DNA of 6,731 bases from Acidobacteriota bacterium (GTDB lineage Bacteria; Acidobacteriota; Terriglobia; Terriglobales; Acidobacteriaceae), in NCBI GenBank assembly GCA_003225515.1, contig QIAK01000058.1:1-6731 (forward strand). Direction: 5' to 3'. The notes under the pieces were generated by a model. The model did not search any database and had not been told where the DNA came from. It saw only the letters and a list, made by a program, of their open reading frames with translations. The translations under genes were made by a program, and so were the position numbers. How positions within the stretch are numbered: the stretch's first letter is position 1; each line of letters begins with the position of its first letter. Below are positions 1 to 5,764 of this stretch, one piece after another.

Positions 1-2
1 TA

Positions 3-23
3 CTTGACATAACTACGCTCAAC
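3..23. promoter_or_regulatory. HAIR-like operator (possible HspR binding site)
   Basis: CTTGACA (3-9), a 7-bp spacer, then GCTCAAC (17-23). The published HAIR consensus for the MerR-type repressor HspR is CTTGAGT, 7 bp, ACTCAAG. Ten of the 14 defined bases match, including both CTTGA and CTCAA cores, and the spacing is exact. It covers the -35 box, so bound protein would block RNA polymerase. HspR sites are known in front of dnaK, clpB and hsp20-type genes in actinobacteria and Helicobacter. No hspR gene lies in the window, so the assignment is inferred from the site and the genes it precedes. Confidence 0.5.
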
Positions 24-32
24 TTTTATGAT
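4..32 (+). promoter_or_regulatory. Housekeeping-sigma promoter of the hsp20(-clpB) unit
   Basis: The -35 box TTGACA (4-9) is a perfect consensus. After 17 bp comes TATGAT (27-32), five of six to the consensus. This predicts transcription starting near position 39 and a leader of about 130 nt before the hsp20 start at 171. The sequence does not look like a sigma-32 heat-shock promoter, because the C-rich -10 block is missing. Heat control would then more likely come from a repressor, which fits the inverted repeat overlapping the -35 box. The start site is inferred. Confidence 0.72.
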
Positions 33-80
33 CGTTTTACGCTAATTATGTGACCGCTGCTCCAGAGTGCACGCAGCCGC

Positions 81-95
81 GGACGCAAGGCGTCC
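81..95. repeat. Small perfect hairpin in the hsp20 leader
   Basis: GGACGC (81-86), AAG, GCGTCC (90-95) form a perfect 6-bp stem with a 3-nt loop in the predicted 5' leader. No T-run follows, so it is not a terminator. It is flanked by an 8-bp direct repeat CTCCAGAG (60-67 and 106-113). It could stabilise the leader RNA or be a dispersed palindrome; the sequence alone does not decide. Confidence 0.45.
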
Positions 96-127
96 AAAGG
101 CGAGCCTCCAGAGCCGGTCGCGAAATC

Positions 128-146
128 AATGAGTCACCGACTCAAC
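128..146. promoter_or_regulatory. Second HAIR-like inverted repeat in the hsp20 leader
   Basis: TGAGT (130-134), CACCG, ACTCA (140-144) is a perfect 5-bp dyad. Laid over the HAIR halves, 128-134 matches five of seven bases and 140-146 matches six of seven, but the spacer is 5 bp rather than 7. It may be a weak second repressor site downstream of the promoter, or just a small RNA hairpin ahead of the ribosome-binding site. Confidence 0.25.
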
Positions 147-156
147 CAAATTTCTG

Positions 157-162
157 AAGGAG
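157..162 (+). promoter_or_regulatory. Ribosome-binding site fixing the hsp20 start
   Basis: AAGGAG ends 8 nt before the ATG at 171. The in-frame ATG at 129 has no such site, and using it would add 14 residues unlike the usual N-terminus of this family. The start at 171 is therefore preferred. Confidence 0.85.
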
Positions 163-170
163 AATTCAAC

Positions 171-686
171 ATGACCGTATTAACCCGTTGGGAGCCGTTC
201 CGTGAGTTTTCTACCCTGCAGGACCGCATGAATCGACTGTTCCGCGAAACCTACAGCGGAGAAGGCCGCGACGAAACTTTAAGCACTTCGAGCTTCGCGC
301 CCGCCGTCGATGTCTACGAAGACGAACACAAGGTCACTCTGAAGATCGAAGTTCCGGGAATCGACGAGAAAGACATTGACGTCCGCGTCGAGAACAACAC
401 GCTCACCGTTCACGGCGAACGCAAAATCGAGAAAGAAGAGAAGGAAGAAAACTATCGCCGCGTCGAGCGCCATTACGGCAGCTTCACTCGGACTTTCAAC
501 TTGCCCCAAACCGTAGATAACGAGAACGTCTCGGCCACCTACGACAAAGGCGTGCTGAAGATTTCTTTGCCCAAGCAAGCCGAAGCAAAGCCTAAGAAGA
601 TCAAAGTAAACGTAGGCAGCCAAATCGAAGGCAAGGGAGGCAGTGAGAAGCAAATCGAAGGCAAGGGTCCGAGCAAGGCCGCGTAG
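171..686 (+). CDS. hsp20: Small heat-shock protein, Hsp20/alpha-crystallin family
   Basis: This 171-residue cytoplasmic chaperone holds unfolding proteins without using ATP and keeps them accessible to DnaK and ClpB. The N-terminal arm (residues 1-43, starting MTVLTRWEPF) is the amphipathic type common in bacterial class A Hsp20s. The alpha-crystallin domain spans about 44-137, with the VDVYEDE opening strand, the VPGIDEKDIDV segment and the diagnostic A-x-x-x-x-GVL signature at 122-129. The IKV at 144-146 is an I-x-I/V motif, which in this family docks into neighbouring dimers. Oddly, the C-terminal tail repeats QIEGKG at 151-156 and 161-166, encoded by a perfect DNA direct repeat; most relatives end soon after the I-x-I motif. 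The start is set by AAGGAG. clpB follows on the same strand, consistent with a shared heat-stress role. The family call is secure; which named paralogue it is remains open. Confidence 0.95.
   Translation: MTVLTRWEPFREFSTLQDRMNRLFRETYSGEGRDETLSTSSFAPAVDVYEDEHKVTLKIEVPGIDEKDIDVRVENNTLTVHGERKIEKEEKEENYRRVERHYGSFTRTFNLPQTVDNENVSATYDKGVLKISLPKQAEAKPKKIKVNVGSQIEGKGGSEKQIEGKGPSKAA
621..667 (+). repeat. 30-bp-period direct repeat at the 3' end of hsp20
   Basis: The same 17 bases occur at 621-637 and 651-667, exactly 30 bp apart, so the reading frame is kept. They encode two copies of QIEGKG in the C-terminal tail. Identical codons in both copies suggest a recent duplication by slippage rather than selected protein similarity. 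Confidence 0.85.
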
Positions 687-698
687 TGATGTGCAAGA

Positions 699-748
699 GC
701 GGCGCTTCAGCGCCGCGCCACGGGCAAGAATATGCTGGGCTTTAGCCC
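699..748. repeat. Paired palindromes after hsp20 (REP-like element)
   Basis: Two perfect palindromes lie 13 and 51 nt past the hsp20 stop. GCGGCGC (699-705), TTCA, GCGCCGC (710-716) makes a 7-bp stem. GGGC (737-740), TTTA, GCCC (745-748) makes a 4-bp stem. Both have a GCTTYAGC centre, so they look like variants of one unit. Neither is followed by a T-run. They may belong to a dispersed intergenic palindrome family or protect the 3' end of the hsp20 message. Family membership is inferred and needs a genome-wide count. Confidence 0.5.
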
Positions 749-757
749 TGTGCAAAG

Positions 758-794
758 CGGGAGGCGGCAGAGGTGACCGCCTCCCGAAACTTTT
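758..794 (+). terminator. Strong GC-rich hairpin, possible terminator or attenuator
   Basis: CGGGAGGCGG (758-767) and CCGCCTCCCG (777-786) form a perfect 10-bp stem around a 9-nt loop. TTTT (791-794) follows after four bases (AAAC). The stem is strong but the T-run is short and displaced, so termination is probably incomplete. That would suit an hsp20-clpB unit in which hsp20 is made in excess and some transcripts continue into clpB. It could instead act as an mRNA 3'-end barrier. Confidence 0.45.
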
Positions 795-798
795 AAAC

Positions 799-858
799 GT
801 GTGATGGAGTAATTTGAGAGTGCTGCAACCTTCGCACACTCGAATTACTCAATTACAC
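799..858. repeat. 60-bp inverted repeat of octamers just before clpB
   Basis: Arms 799-823 and 834-858 pair over 25 positions: 21 Watson-Crick pairs, two G-T pairs (803/854, 815/842) and two mismatches (806/851, 819/838), closing on a 10-nt loop. The outer arm is made of octamers: AATTACTC (843-850) and AATTACAC (851-858) in one direction, and their near complements GTGTGATG (799-806) and GAGTAATT (807-814) in the other. No T-run follows, so it is not a standard terminator. It ends 15 nt before the clpB ribosome-binding site. It may be an mRNA structure controlling clpB, an operator, or a dispersed repeat. Confidence 0.7.
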
Positions 859-883
859 AATCGTTAAATTCACGAGGTACCCC

Positions 884-3505
884 ATGCCCATCCGTTGGGA
901 CAAATTTACTGTCAAGGCACAGGAAGCCGTCCAGCGCGCCAGCCAGCTCGCCTCCGAGCACGGCAATCCCGAACTGCGCCCTCTTCACCTGCTTGCCGCC
1001 CTCCTGGAAGACAAGGAAGGCATAGTCCCGCCGGTGCTTGAAAAAATCGGCATCGGCCCGCAATCCGTTTTATCCGAGATCTACAAAGAGCTCGACAAAC
1101 TTCCCAAGGTCTCCGGTGAAGCCGCCCAGGCCACGCTGTCAAACGAAGTCAACAAGCTGCTCGAGCAGGCCTTCAAAGAAGCTTCCAATTTCAAGGACGA
1201 ATACGTTTCTACCGAGCATCTGCTGCTGGCCCTTACACATGCCAAGCGCGACATCGCCCAGCAGATCCTGCTGCAGCACGGGGCGACTTACGATGCAATT
1301 TTGAAAGCGCTCACGGTCGTGCGCGGATCGCAAAAAGTTACCGATCAGAATCCCGAGGCTAAGTATCAGGCATTAGAACGTTACGCCCGCGATTTGACCG
1401 AGCAGGCCCGCCGCGGCAAGCTAGATCCAGTGATCGGACGCGACGAAGAGATCCGCCGCGTCGTCCAGGTACTTTCGCGCCGGACGAAAAATAATCCCGT
1501 ACTCATCGGCGAGCCTGGGGTCGGAAAGACCGCCATCGTCGAGGGTCTCGCCCAGAGAATCATCTCCGGCGATGTTCCCGAGGTTCTGAAGAACAAACGT
1601 GTGGTCGGCCTCGATCTCGGAGCCATGCTGGCTGGCGCGAAGTATCGCGGCGAGTTCGAAGATCGTCTGAAAGCTGTGCTGAAGGAAATCGAAGACTCGC
1701 AGGGTCAGATCATTCTCTTCATTGATGAACTGCACACTCTGGTTGGCGCTGGAGCCGCAGAAGGCGCCATCGATGCCTCGAACATGTTGAAACCGGCGCT
1801 GGCTCGTGGCGAACTGCGTGCCATAGGCGCCACCACGCTTAACGAATATCGCAAGTACATCGAAAAAGATGCCGCTCTCGAACGCCGATTCCAGATCGTG
1901 TTTGTCGGCGAGCCCAATGTCGAGGACACGATCTCTATTCTTCGCGGGCTGAAAGAGAAGTATGAAGTGCATCACGGTGTCCGCATCAAGGATTCGGCCA
2001 TTGTCGCCGCCGCCACACTCTCGCACCGCTACATCACCGATCGCTTTTTACCAGATAAGGCCATCGACCTTATCGACGAAGCGGCCGCTTCCCTGCGTAT
2101 TCAGATCGATTCGCTACCGACTGAGATCGATCAGTTGGAGCGCAAAGCAACGCAGCTGGAGATTGAAAAACAGGCACTCAGGAAAGAAGAAGACGCGAAT
2201 TCCAGGGAGCGCCTAGGGGTGATTGAGAAAGAGCTCGCTGAAATTCGCGAGCGTTCCAACACGCTCAAAGCGAACTGGAAAAAAGAAAAAGATCTTATCG
2301 CGCGGGTTCGCGCCTTGAAGGAGCAAATCGAAAAGCTCAAGGTCGAAGAGCAGACCGAAGAGCGCAAGGGCAACCTGCAGCGCGTTGCTGAGATTCGATA
2401 CAGCCTGATTCGCCAGGCCGAAGATGAACTCGCCAAACTCAGCAAGCAGATGGAAAACCAGGGCGGCCAGCGCATGCTCAAGGAAGAAGTTGACGAAGAA
2501 GACGTCGCCCGCATCGTCTCCAAGTGGACCGGCATTCCGGTTTCGAAAATGCTGGAAGGCGAAGTCAAGAAACTGGTCACCATGGAGGAGCGCCTCAGGC
2601 AGCGCGTTATCGGCCAAGACCCGGCTCTGGAGCGCGTTGCCAATGCGATTCGCCGCTCGCGCGCAGGGCTCAGTGACCCCAAGCGTCCCATCGGCTCGTT
2701 TATTTTTCTCGGCCCAACCGGAGTCGGAAAAACGGAGCTTGCCCGCGCGCTTGCCGAATTTCTATTCGATGACGAGCACGCCATGCTGCGCATCGACATG
2801 TCCGAATACATGGAGAAACATTCGGTCGCCCGCCTCATCGGCGCGCCTCCGGGCTACGTCGGATACGAAGAAGGTGGACAGCTTACCGAGCAGGTTCGCC
2901 GCCGCCCCTATGCGGTCGTGCTCTTCGACGAAATCGAAAAAGCGCATCCCGATGTGTTCAACATCCTGCTGCAAATCATGGATGATGGACGCCTTACCGA
3001 CGGCAAAGGCCGCGTCGTCGACTTCAAGAACACGATCCTGATCATGACCTCGAATATCGGATCATCTTTCCTGCAATCCGATGCTCCGCGCTCCGAACAG
3101 CAGTTCGAAGCCGCGTCGCAACAGGTGTTGCAGGCTTTGCATGCGCACTTCAAGCCCGAGTTCCTAAACCGTGTCGATGACATCATCATTTTCCGTCCGC
3201 TCGGCAAAGAACAGTTGGTCCGAATTATCGAACTGCGGCTGGAAGACGTTCGCCAGATTTCGCTCGAATTAACCGACGCAGCTAAAGAACTCCTGTTCAG
3301 CGAGGGATATGATCCGAACTTCGGCGCGCGTCCGCTGAAGCGTGCGATTCAAAAACTGGTGCAGGATCCTTTGGCGCTCAAGATACTGGATGGCGAAGTG
3401 CTTCACGGCGACCACATCATCGTCGACGCCGACAAGAAGGCCGGCAGGATGAAATTCGAGGTGAGCAAGCGGGTAGGAGAGGAAGAACGAGTGAAAACCC
3501 GCTGA
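884..3505 (+). CDS. clpB: ATP-dependent chaperone ClpB (protein disaggregase)
   Basis: ClpB is a cytoplasmic hexameric AAA+ motor that threads proteins out of aggregates and works with DnaK/DnaJ/GrpE and small heat-shock proteins. At 873 residues it is full length (E. coli ClpB has 857). The Clp N-domain covers about 1-150. NBD1 has Walker A GEPGVGKT (209-216), pore loop KYRGEFE (253-259), Walker B ILFIDE (277-282) and arginine fingers in ALERRF (331-336). The coiled-coil middle domain spans about 405-530, which distinguishes ClpB from ClpA. NBD2 has Walker A GPTGVGKT (610-617), pore loop GYVGYEEGG (657-665), Walker B VVLFDE (678-683), sensor-1 region TSNIGS (722-727) and sensor-2 GARPLKR (814-820). 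No ClpP-binding IGF/IGL loop is visible. GAGGT (874-878) lies 5 nt before the ATG. No convincing private promoter was found, so read-through from hsp20 is likely. Confidence 0.98.
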   Translation: MPIRWDKFTVKAQEAVQRASQLASEHGNPELRPLHLLAALLEDKEGIVPPVLEKIGIGPQSVLSEIYKELDKLPKVSGEAAQATLSNEVNKLLEQAFKEASNFKDEYVSTEHLLLALTHAKRDIAQQILLQHGATYDAILKALTVVRGSQKVTDQNPEAKYQALERYARDLTEQARRGKLDPVIGRDEEIRRVVQVLSRRTKNNPVLIGEPGVGKTAIVEGLAQRIISGDVPEVLKNKRVVGLDLGAMLAGAKYRGEFEDRLKAVLKEIEDSQGQIILFIDELHTLVGAGAAEGAIDASNMLKPALARGELRAIGATTLNEYRKYIEKDAALERRFQIVFVGEPNVEDTISILRGLKEKYEVHHGVRIKDSAIVAAATLSHRYITDRFLPDKAIDLIDEAAASLRIQIDSLPTEIDQLERKATQLEIEKQALRKEEDANSRERLGVIEKELAEIRERSNTLKANWKKEKDLIARVRALKEQIEKLKVEEQTEERKGNLQRVAEIRYSLIRQAEDELAKLSKQMENQGGQRMLKEEVDEEDVARIVSKWTGIPVSKMLEGEVKKLVTMEERLRQRVIGQDPALERVANAIRRSRAGLSDPKRPIGSFIFLGPTGVGKTELARALAEFLFDDEHAMLRIDMSEYMEKHSVARLIGAPPGYVGYEEGGQLTEQVRRRPYAVVLFDEIEKAHPDVFNILLQIMDDGRLTDGKGRVVDFKNTILIMTSNIGSSFLQSDAPRSEQQFEAASQQVLQALHAHFKPEFLNRVDDIIIFRPLGKEQLVRIIELRLEDVRQISLELTDAAKELLFSEGYDPNFGARPLKRAIQKLVQDPLALKILDGEVLHGDHIIVDADKKAGRMKFEVSKRVGEEERVKTR

Positions 3506-3512
3506 TGGGGAG

Positions 3513-3950
3513 CTAGCGATCTGCCGAAGGTGGTGCTGAATGAGTCGGTTCCGCTCGCTTGCCGAGAAACGCTTCCATTACGTTGGCCCTAAAAAGGTAG
3601 CCAACTGCGAGCGCTTTGAGGAGAAGCTGAGCGGTAACGCCGATTGTTTGCCAGCGGAAATGAGTGTTCTTTAAGTACATCGTCGGCAGCGCCAAACCGA
3701 CGCTTATTCCCAGCAGAATCTGCGCGGCCCAGCGGGCCCAGTCCTGCAACCCGAGAAGCCCCCAACTCACGAGAACCCAGGCAAGCCCGATGCCAACCAT
3801 CCAATACGGCATGAAGCTAAGGATTCGGAATTCACTGGGTTCGACAACTCCCCCTCTGTCTAGCCACATCCTTATACCAATGTTGCAATAATAGAGACCT
3901 GCGACAAGAAAGAAGCACGCGATCAAGGTAACGCCAAGAGGCCTGGACAT
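3513..3950 (-). CDS. Small four-helix membrane protein, function unknown
   Basis: I do not recognise this 145-residue protein. Four hydrophobic stretches fit membrane helices at about 5-27, 47-68, 72-93 and 101-121, with a short polar C-terminal tail (KRAEPTHSAPPSADR). The first helix begins almost at the initiator, which supports this start, although no good Shine-Dalgarno sequence precedes it. Tryptophans cluster near helix ends (W29, W50, W58, W63, W71, W74, W100), as often seen in inner-membrane proteins. No catalytic motif, cysteine pair or known domain is visible. It converges on clpB with 7 bp between the stops and lies 87 bp downstream of the pirin gene on the same strand. The intact frame and clear membrane pattern support a real gene; location in the inner membrane is inferred. 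Confidence 0.75.
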   Translation of the reverse strand: MSRPLGVTLIACFFLVAGLYYCNIGIRMWLDRGGVVEPSEFRILSFMPYWMVGIGLAWVLVSWGLLGLQDWARWAAQILLGISVGLALPTMYLKNTHFRWQTIGVTAQLLLKALAVGYLFRANVMEAFLGKRAEPTHSAPPSADR

Positions 3951-3967
3951 TGTGAAGAGAATACTCT

Positions 3968-4008
3968 AAAAACACAGAGCACACAGTTCCACGGCGCAGA
4001 CCTCTGTG
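3968..4008 (-). terminator. Terminator-like hairpin after the pirin gene
   Basis: Read on the - strand, CACAGAG (complement of 4002-4008), a 22-nt loop and CTCTGTG (complement of 3973-3979) are followed at once by TTTTT (complement of 3968-3972). The stem begins 30 nt past the pirin stop. A 7-bp stem with a large loop is weak, but the adjoining U-run is right. It ends 17 nt before the start codon of the membrane-protein gene, so it could attenuate that gene. The repeated CACAG/CTCTGTG words may also be a decayed intergenic repeat. Confidence 0.45.
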
Positions 4009-4037
4009 ATTTCCTTTGCCTTCCGTAGTGAGCGGTC

Positions 4038-4736
4038 TTAAGCTAAATCGAACAGCAGTACTTCAGCGTCTTCGAGGCCCTTGATCGCGACCTTCTGCTC
4101 GTCACTGATAGCTGCACCGTCACCTTGCGCGAGTTTCTTCCCGTTCAGTTCGACTGCGCCGCGTGCAACCTGAAGCCAGCCGTGCCGTCCAGCAGCGAAC
4201 TCGTGGGCGATTTCCTCGCCTGGTTTCAACAATGAGACATACAGCTTGGCGTCCTGATTAATCTTCACCGATCCCTCGCTGGCAGAGCGCGACGCGATCA
4301 GGCGAAACTTGCCGCGCTTTTCCGCTTCGGGAAATGACTTCTGCTCGTAACTCGGCTCCAACGCAGGCCGCTCCGGTTCAATCCAGATCTGCAACAGATG
4401 AACAGCATCCGTCGTTGAAGGATTAAACTCGCTGTGGCGAATGCCCGTGCCGGCGCTCATTCGCTGGCCATCTCCGGGAAGAATCACCGAGCCCGTGCCG
4501 AGACTGTCTTTGTGCTCAAGCTTTCCTTCGAGAACATAAGTGATGATCTCCATATCCCGGTGCGGGTGCGTGGGGAAACCAGTATTGGGTGCAACCCAAT
4601 CTTCATTGATGACGCGCAGTGAGCGAAATCCCATCCACTTTGGATCCCAATAATCGCTGAAACTGAACGTATGCTGTGTCTTAAGCCAGCCGTGGTCTCC
4701 GCCGCCGCGCTCGTGGGCAGCACGTATTCGAATCAT
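4038..4736 (-). CDS. Pirin family bicupin protein (YhhW/YhaK-like)
   Basis: This 232-residue protein belongs to the pirin family of cytoplasmic bicupins; some bacterial members, such as E. coli YhhW (231 residues), have quercetin 2,3-dioxygenase activity in vitro. The N-terminal cupin carries the full metal site: H57 and H59 in THPHRDME, then H101 and E103 in GTGIRHSE, matching the iron ligands of known pirins. The C-terminal cupin (about 145-232) has no such ligands, as usual. The start at 4736 is chosen because GGAG stands 6 nt upstream, the length then matches the family, and MIRIRAAHERGGGDHGWL is a typical pirin N-terminus. An in-frame start at 4802 would add 22 unrelated residues. It is divergent from the MBL-fold hydrolase and upstream of the small membrane protein. 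The in vivo substrate is unknown; a redox-sensing role is possible. Confidence 0.93.
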   Translation of the reverse strand: MIRIRAAHERGGGDHGWLKTQHTFSFSDYWDPKWMGFRSLRVINEDWVAPNTGFPTHPHRDMEIITYVLEGKLEHKDSLGTGSVILPGDGQRMSAGTGIRHSEFNPSTTDAVHLLQIWIEPERPALEPSYEQKSFPEAEKRGKFRLIASRSASEGSVKINQDAKLYVSLLKPGEEIAHEFAAGRHGWLQVARGAVELNGKKLAQGDGAAISDEQKVAIKGLEDAEVLLFDLA

Positions 4737-4914
4737 GGCTTTCTCCATTCTTATGTCAGAGATATTAATGAACTGATAAACATTCGATGCTACGCGCAGC
4801 AAAAAGGCTCAAGGCGCGACTTCTAAGAAACTCTGCTCATTCATGATGAAAGTTTGATGCGTGAGAGGCTGCGGAATCAGTGGCCAATGAATTCCCCTGT
4901 GGCACACTAATGGT
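4737..4914. promoter_or_regulatory. Divergent intergenic region with an 11-bp palindrome
   Basis: This 178-bp spacer must hold the promoters of both the pirin gene and the MBL-fold hydrolase. It contains the perfect palindrome TTCAT-G-ATGAA (4840-4850). Nearer the pirin gene is an imperfect dyad, TTATGTCAG (4751-4759) against CTGATAA (4773-4779). Either could be an operator. No promoter with good -35 and -10 boxes was found for either gene, so no start site is proposed. Confidence 0.4.
4743..4746 (-). promoter_or_regulatory. Ribosome-binding site fixing the pirin start
   Basis: On the - strand GGAG stands 6 nt before the ATG at 4736-4734. The next in-frame ATG upstream (4748-4746) overlaps this GGAG and so cannot use it. 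This settles the start between three candidate codons. Confidence 0.8.
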
Positions 4915-5754
4915 ATGCACCGACTTACGCTTGGCGAGTTTGAACTCTGCTCTTTTTCCGATGGTACCTATCCGCTCGACGGTGGCGCATTCTTCGGCGT
5001 CGTGCCGAAGGTGATGTGGTCGCGCAAAGTGATGGCTGACGATAAAAATTACGTGGCTGCGGGACTGAATTCGCTGCTCATCCGCACCGGAAAAAATACC
5101 GTGCTCGTCGAAACTGGAATGGGCAACAAGCTCTCGCCGCGCATGGCGAAGTTTTATGGGCAGCCGGCGCAACTCCTTAACAATCTCTCCGCCGGGGGCG
5201 TCGCGCCCGAAGACATCGACATCGTCATCAACTCGCATCTGCACTTTGATCACTGCGGGTGGAACACGGTTCGCGGGGCCAATGGCAAATTTATTGCGAC
5301 ATTTCCGCGCGCGCAATACTACGCTCCCGAAGGAGAATGGCAATACGCGCGGCGTCCCAGCGAGCGCGATGCCATCAGCTTTATCTCAGAGAATTACGAT
5401 CCGCTCGTGGAAAGCGGGCAGATGAAACTTCTAAAAGGCAGCGAGGAGATTGTTCCCGGCATTTCCGTAAAGACCTTTCCCGGACACACCGCGCACATGC
5501 AGGCCGTGATCGTGCAGAGTCAAGGACGGACCGCCTGCTACATCTCCGACCTGATGCCAACTACCGCGCACATTGATCTCACCTGGGGTATGGGCTTCGA
5601 CCTGTATCCACTGCAAACGATCCAAAGCAAGAAGGAGTATTACGCGCGAGCCGTGCCCGAGAAGTGGCTCACCGTTTTCACCCACGATCCGACAACTCCG
5701 TGGGCGTACGTGGAGAAGGAAGATTTGGGCAAGATGGTGGCGCGTCCAGTCTAG
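4915..5754 (+). CDS. Metallo-beta-lactamase-fold hydrolase, lactonase-like
   Basis: This 279-residue enzyme should bind two metal ions and hydrolyse an ester-type bond. All ligands of the dinuclear site are present: H108, H110, D112 and H113 in SHLHFDHCG, H191 in PGHTAHM, bridging D212 in SDLMP, and H257 in FTHDPTTPW. The His/Asp spacing fits the branch that holds AHL lactonases (AiiA, AttM) and methyl parathion hydrolase, rather than antibiotic-degrading beta-lactamases. No signal peptide is visible, so it is probably cytoplasmic. A stop codon at 4909-4911 in the same frame makes 4915 the earliest possible ATG; there is no clear Shine-Dalgarno, so the message may be leaderless. It diverges from the pirin gene and converges with the TPR gene, with 10 bp between the stops. 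The substrate is not predictable; lactone hydrolysis is one candidate. Confidence 0.92.
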   Translation: MHRLTLGEFELCSFSDGTYPLDGGAFFGVVPKVMWSRKVMADDKNYVAAGLNSLLIRTGKNTVLVETGMGNKLSPRMAKFYGQPAQLLNNLSAGGVAPEDIDIVINSHLHFDHCGWNTVRGANGKFIATFPRAQYYAPEGEWQYARRPSERDAISFISENYDPLVESGQMKLLKGSEEIVPGISVKTFPGHTAHMQAVIVQSQGRTACYISDLMPTTAHIDLTWGMGFDLYPLQTIQSKKEYYARAVPEKWLTVFTHDPTTPWAYVEKEDLGKMVARPV

Positions 5755-5764
5755 CCGACCGCCT

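Noticed and set aside
3..35. Sigma-32 heat-shock promoter before hsp20
   Set aside because: The CTTGA start fits, but there is no CCCCAT-like -10 block at the right distance, whereas a consensus TATGAT is present.
151..166. RNA thermometer hiding the hsp20 Shine-Dalgarno
   Set aside because: TTCT/AGAA around GAAGG gives only a 4-bp stem with the Shine-Dalgarno largely in the loop. This is too weak to claim without folding calculations.
129..170. N-terminal extension of Hsp20 from the ATG at 129
   Set aside because: It has no ribosome-binding site and overlaps a small dyad; AAGGAG clearly serves the ATG at 171, which gives the usual family N-terminus.
279..839. 186-codon antisense frame over hsp20 and the spacer
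   Set aside because: It is a shadow of hsp20 codons and runs through the hairpin-rich spacer. It has no known motif and no ribosome-binding site that I could see.
816..842. CIRCE element (HrcA operator) upstream of clpB
   Set aside because: GAGTGCT at 818-824 resembles one CIRCE half, but the required TTAGCACTC half 9 bp upstream is absent. The word is part of the larger inverted repeat.
843..858. CRISPR-like or direct-repeat array from the AATTAC octamers
   Set aside because: The units are adjacent octamers without spacers; they form a dyad, not a repeat-spacer array.
1421..2026. Long antisense frames inside clpB, including a 201-codon one
   Set aside because: They lie opposite highly conserved AAA+ coding sequence, have no recognisable domain, and are expected from codon bias in GC-rich DNA.
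4737..4802. Longer pirin protein starting at 4802
   Set aside because: The added 22 residues have no pirin similarity, and the Shine-Dalgarno lies inside them, 6 nt before the ATG at 4736.
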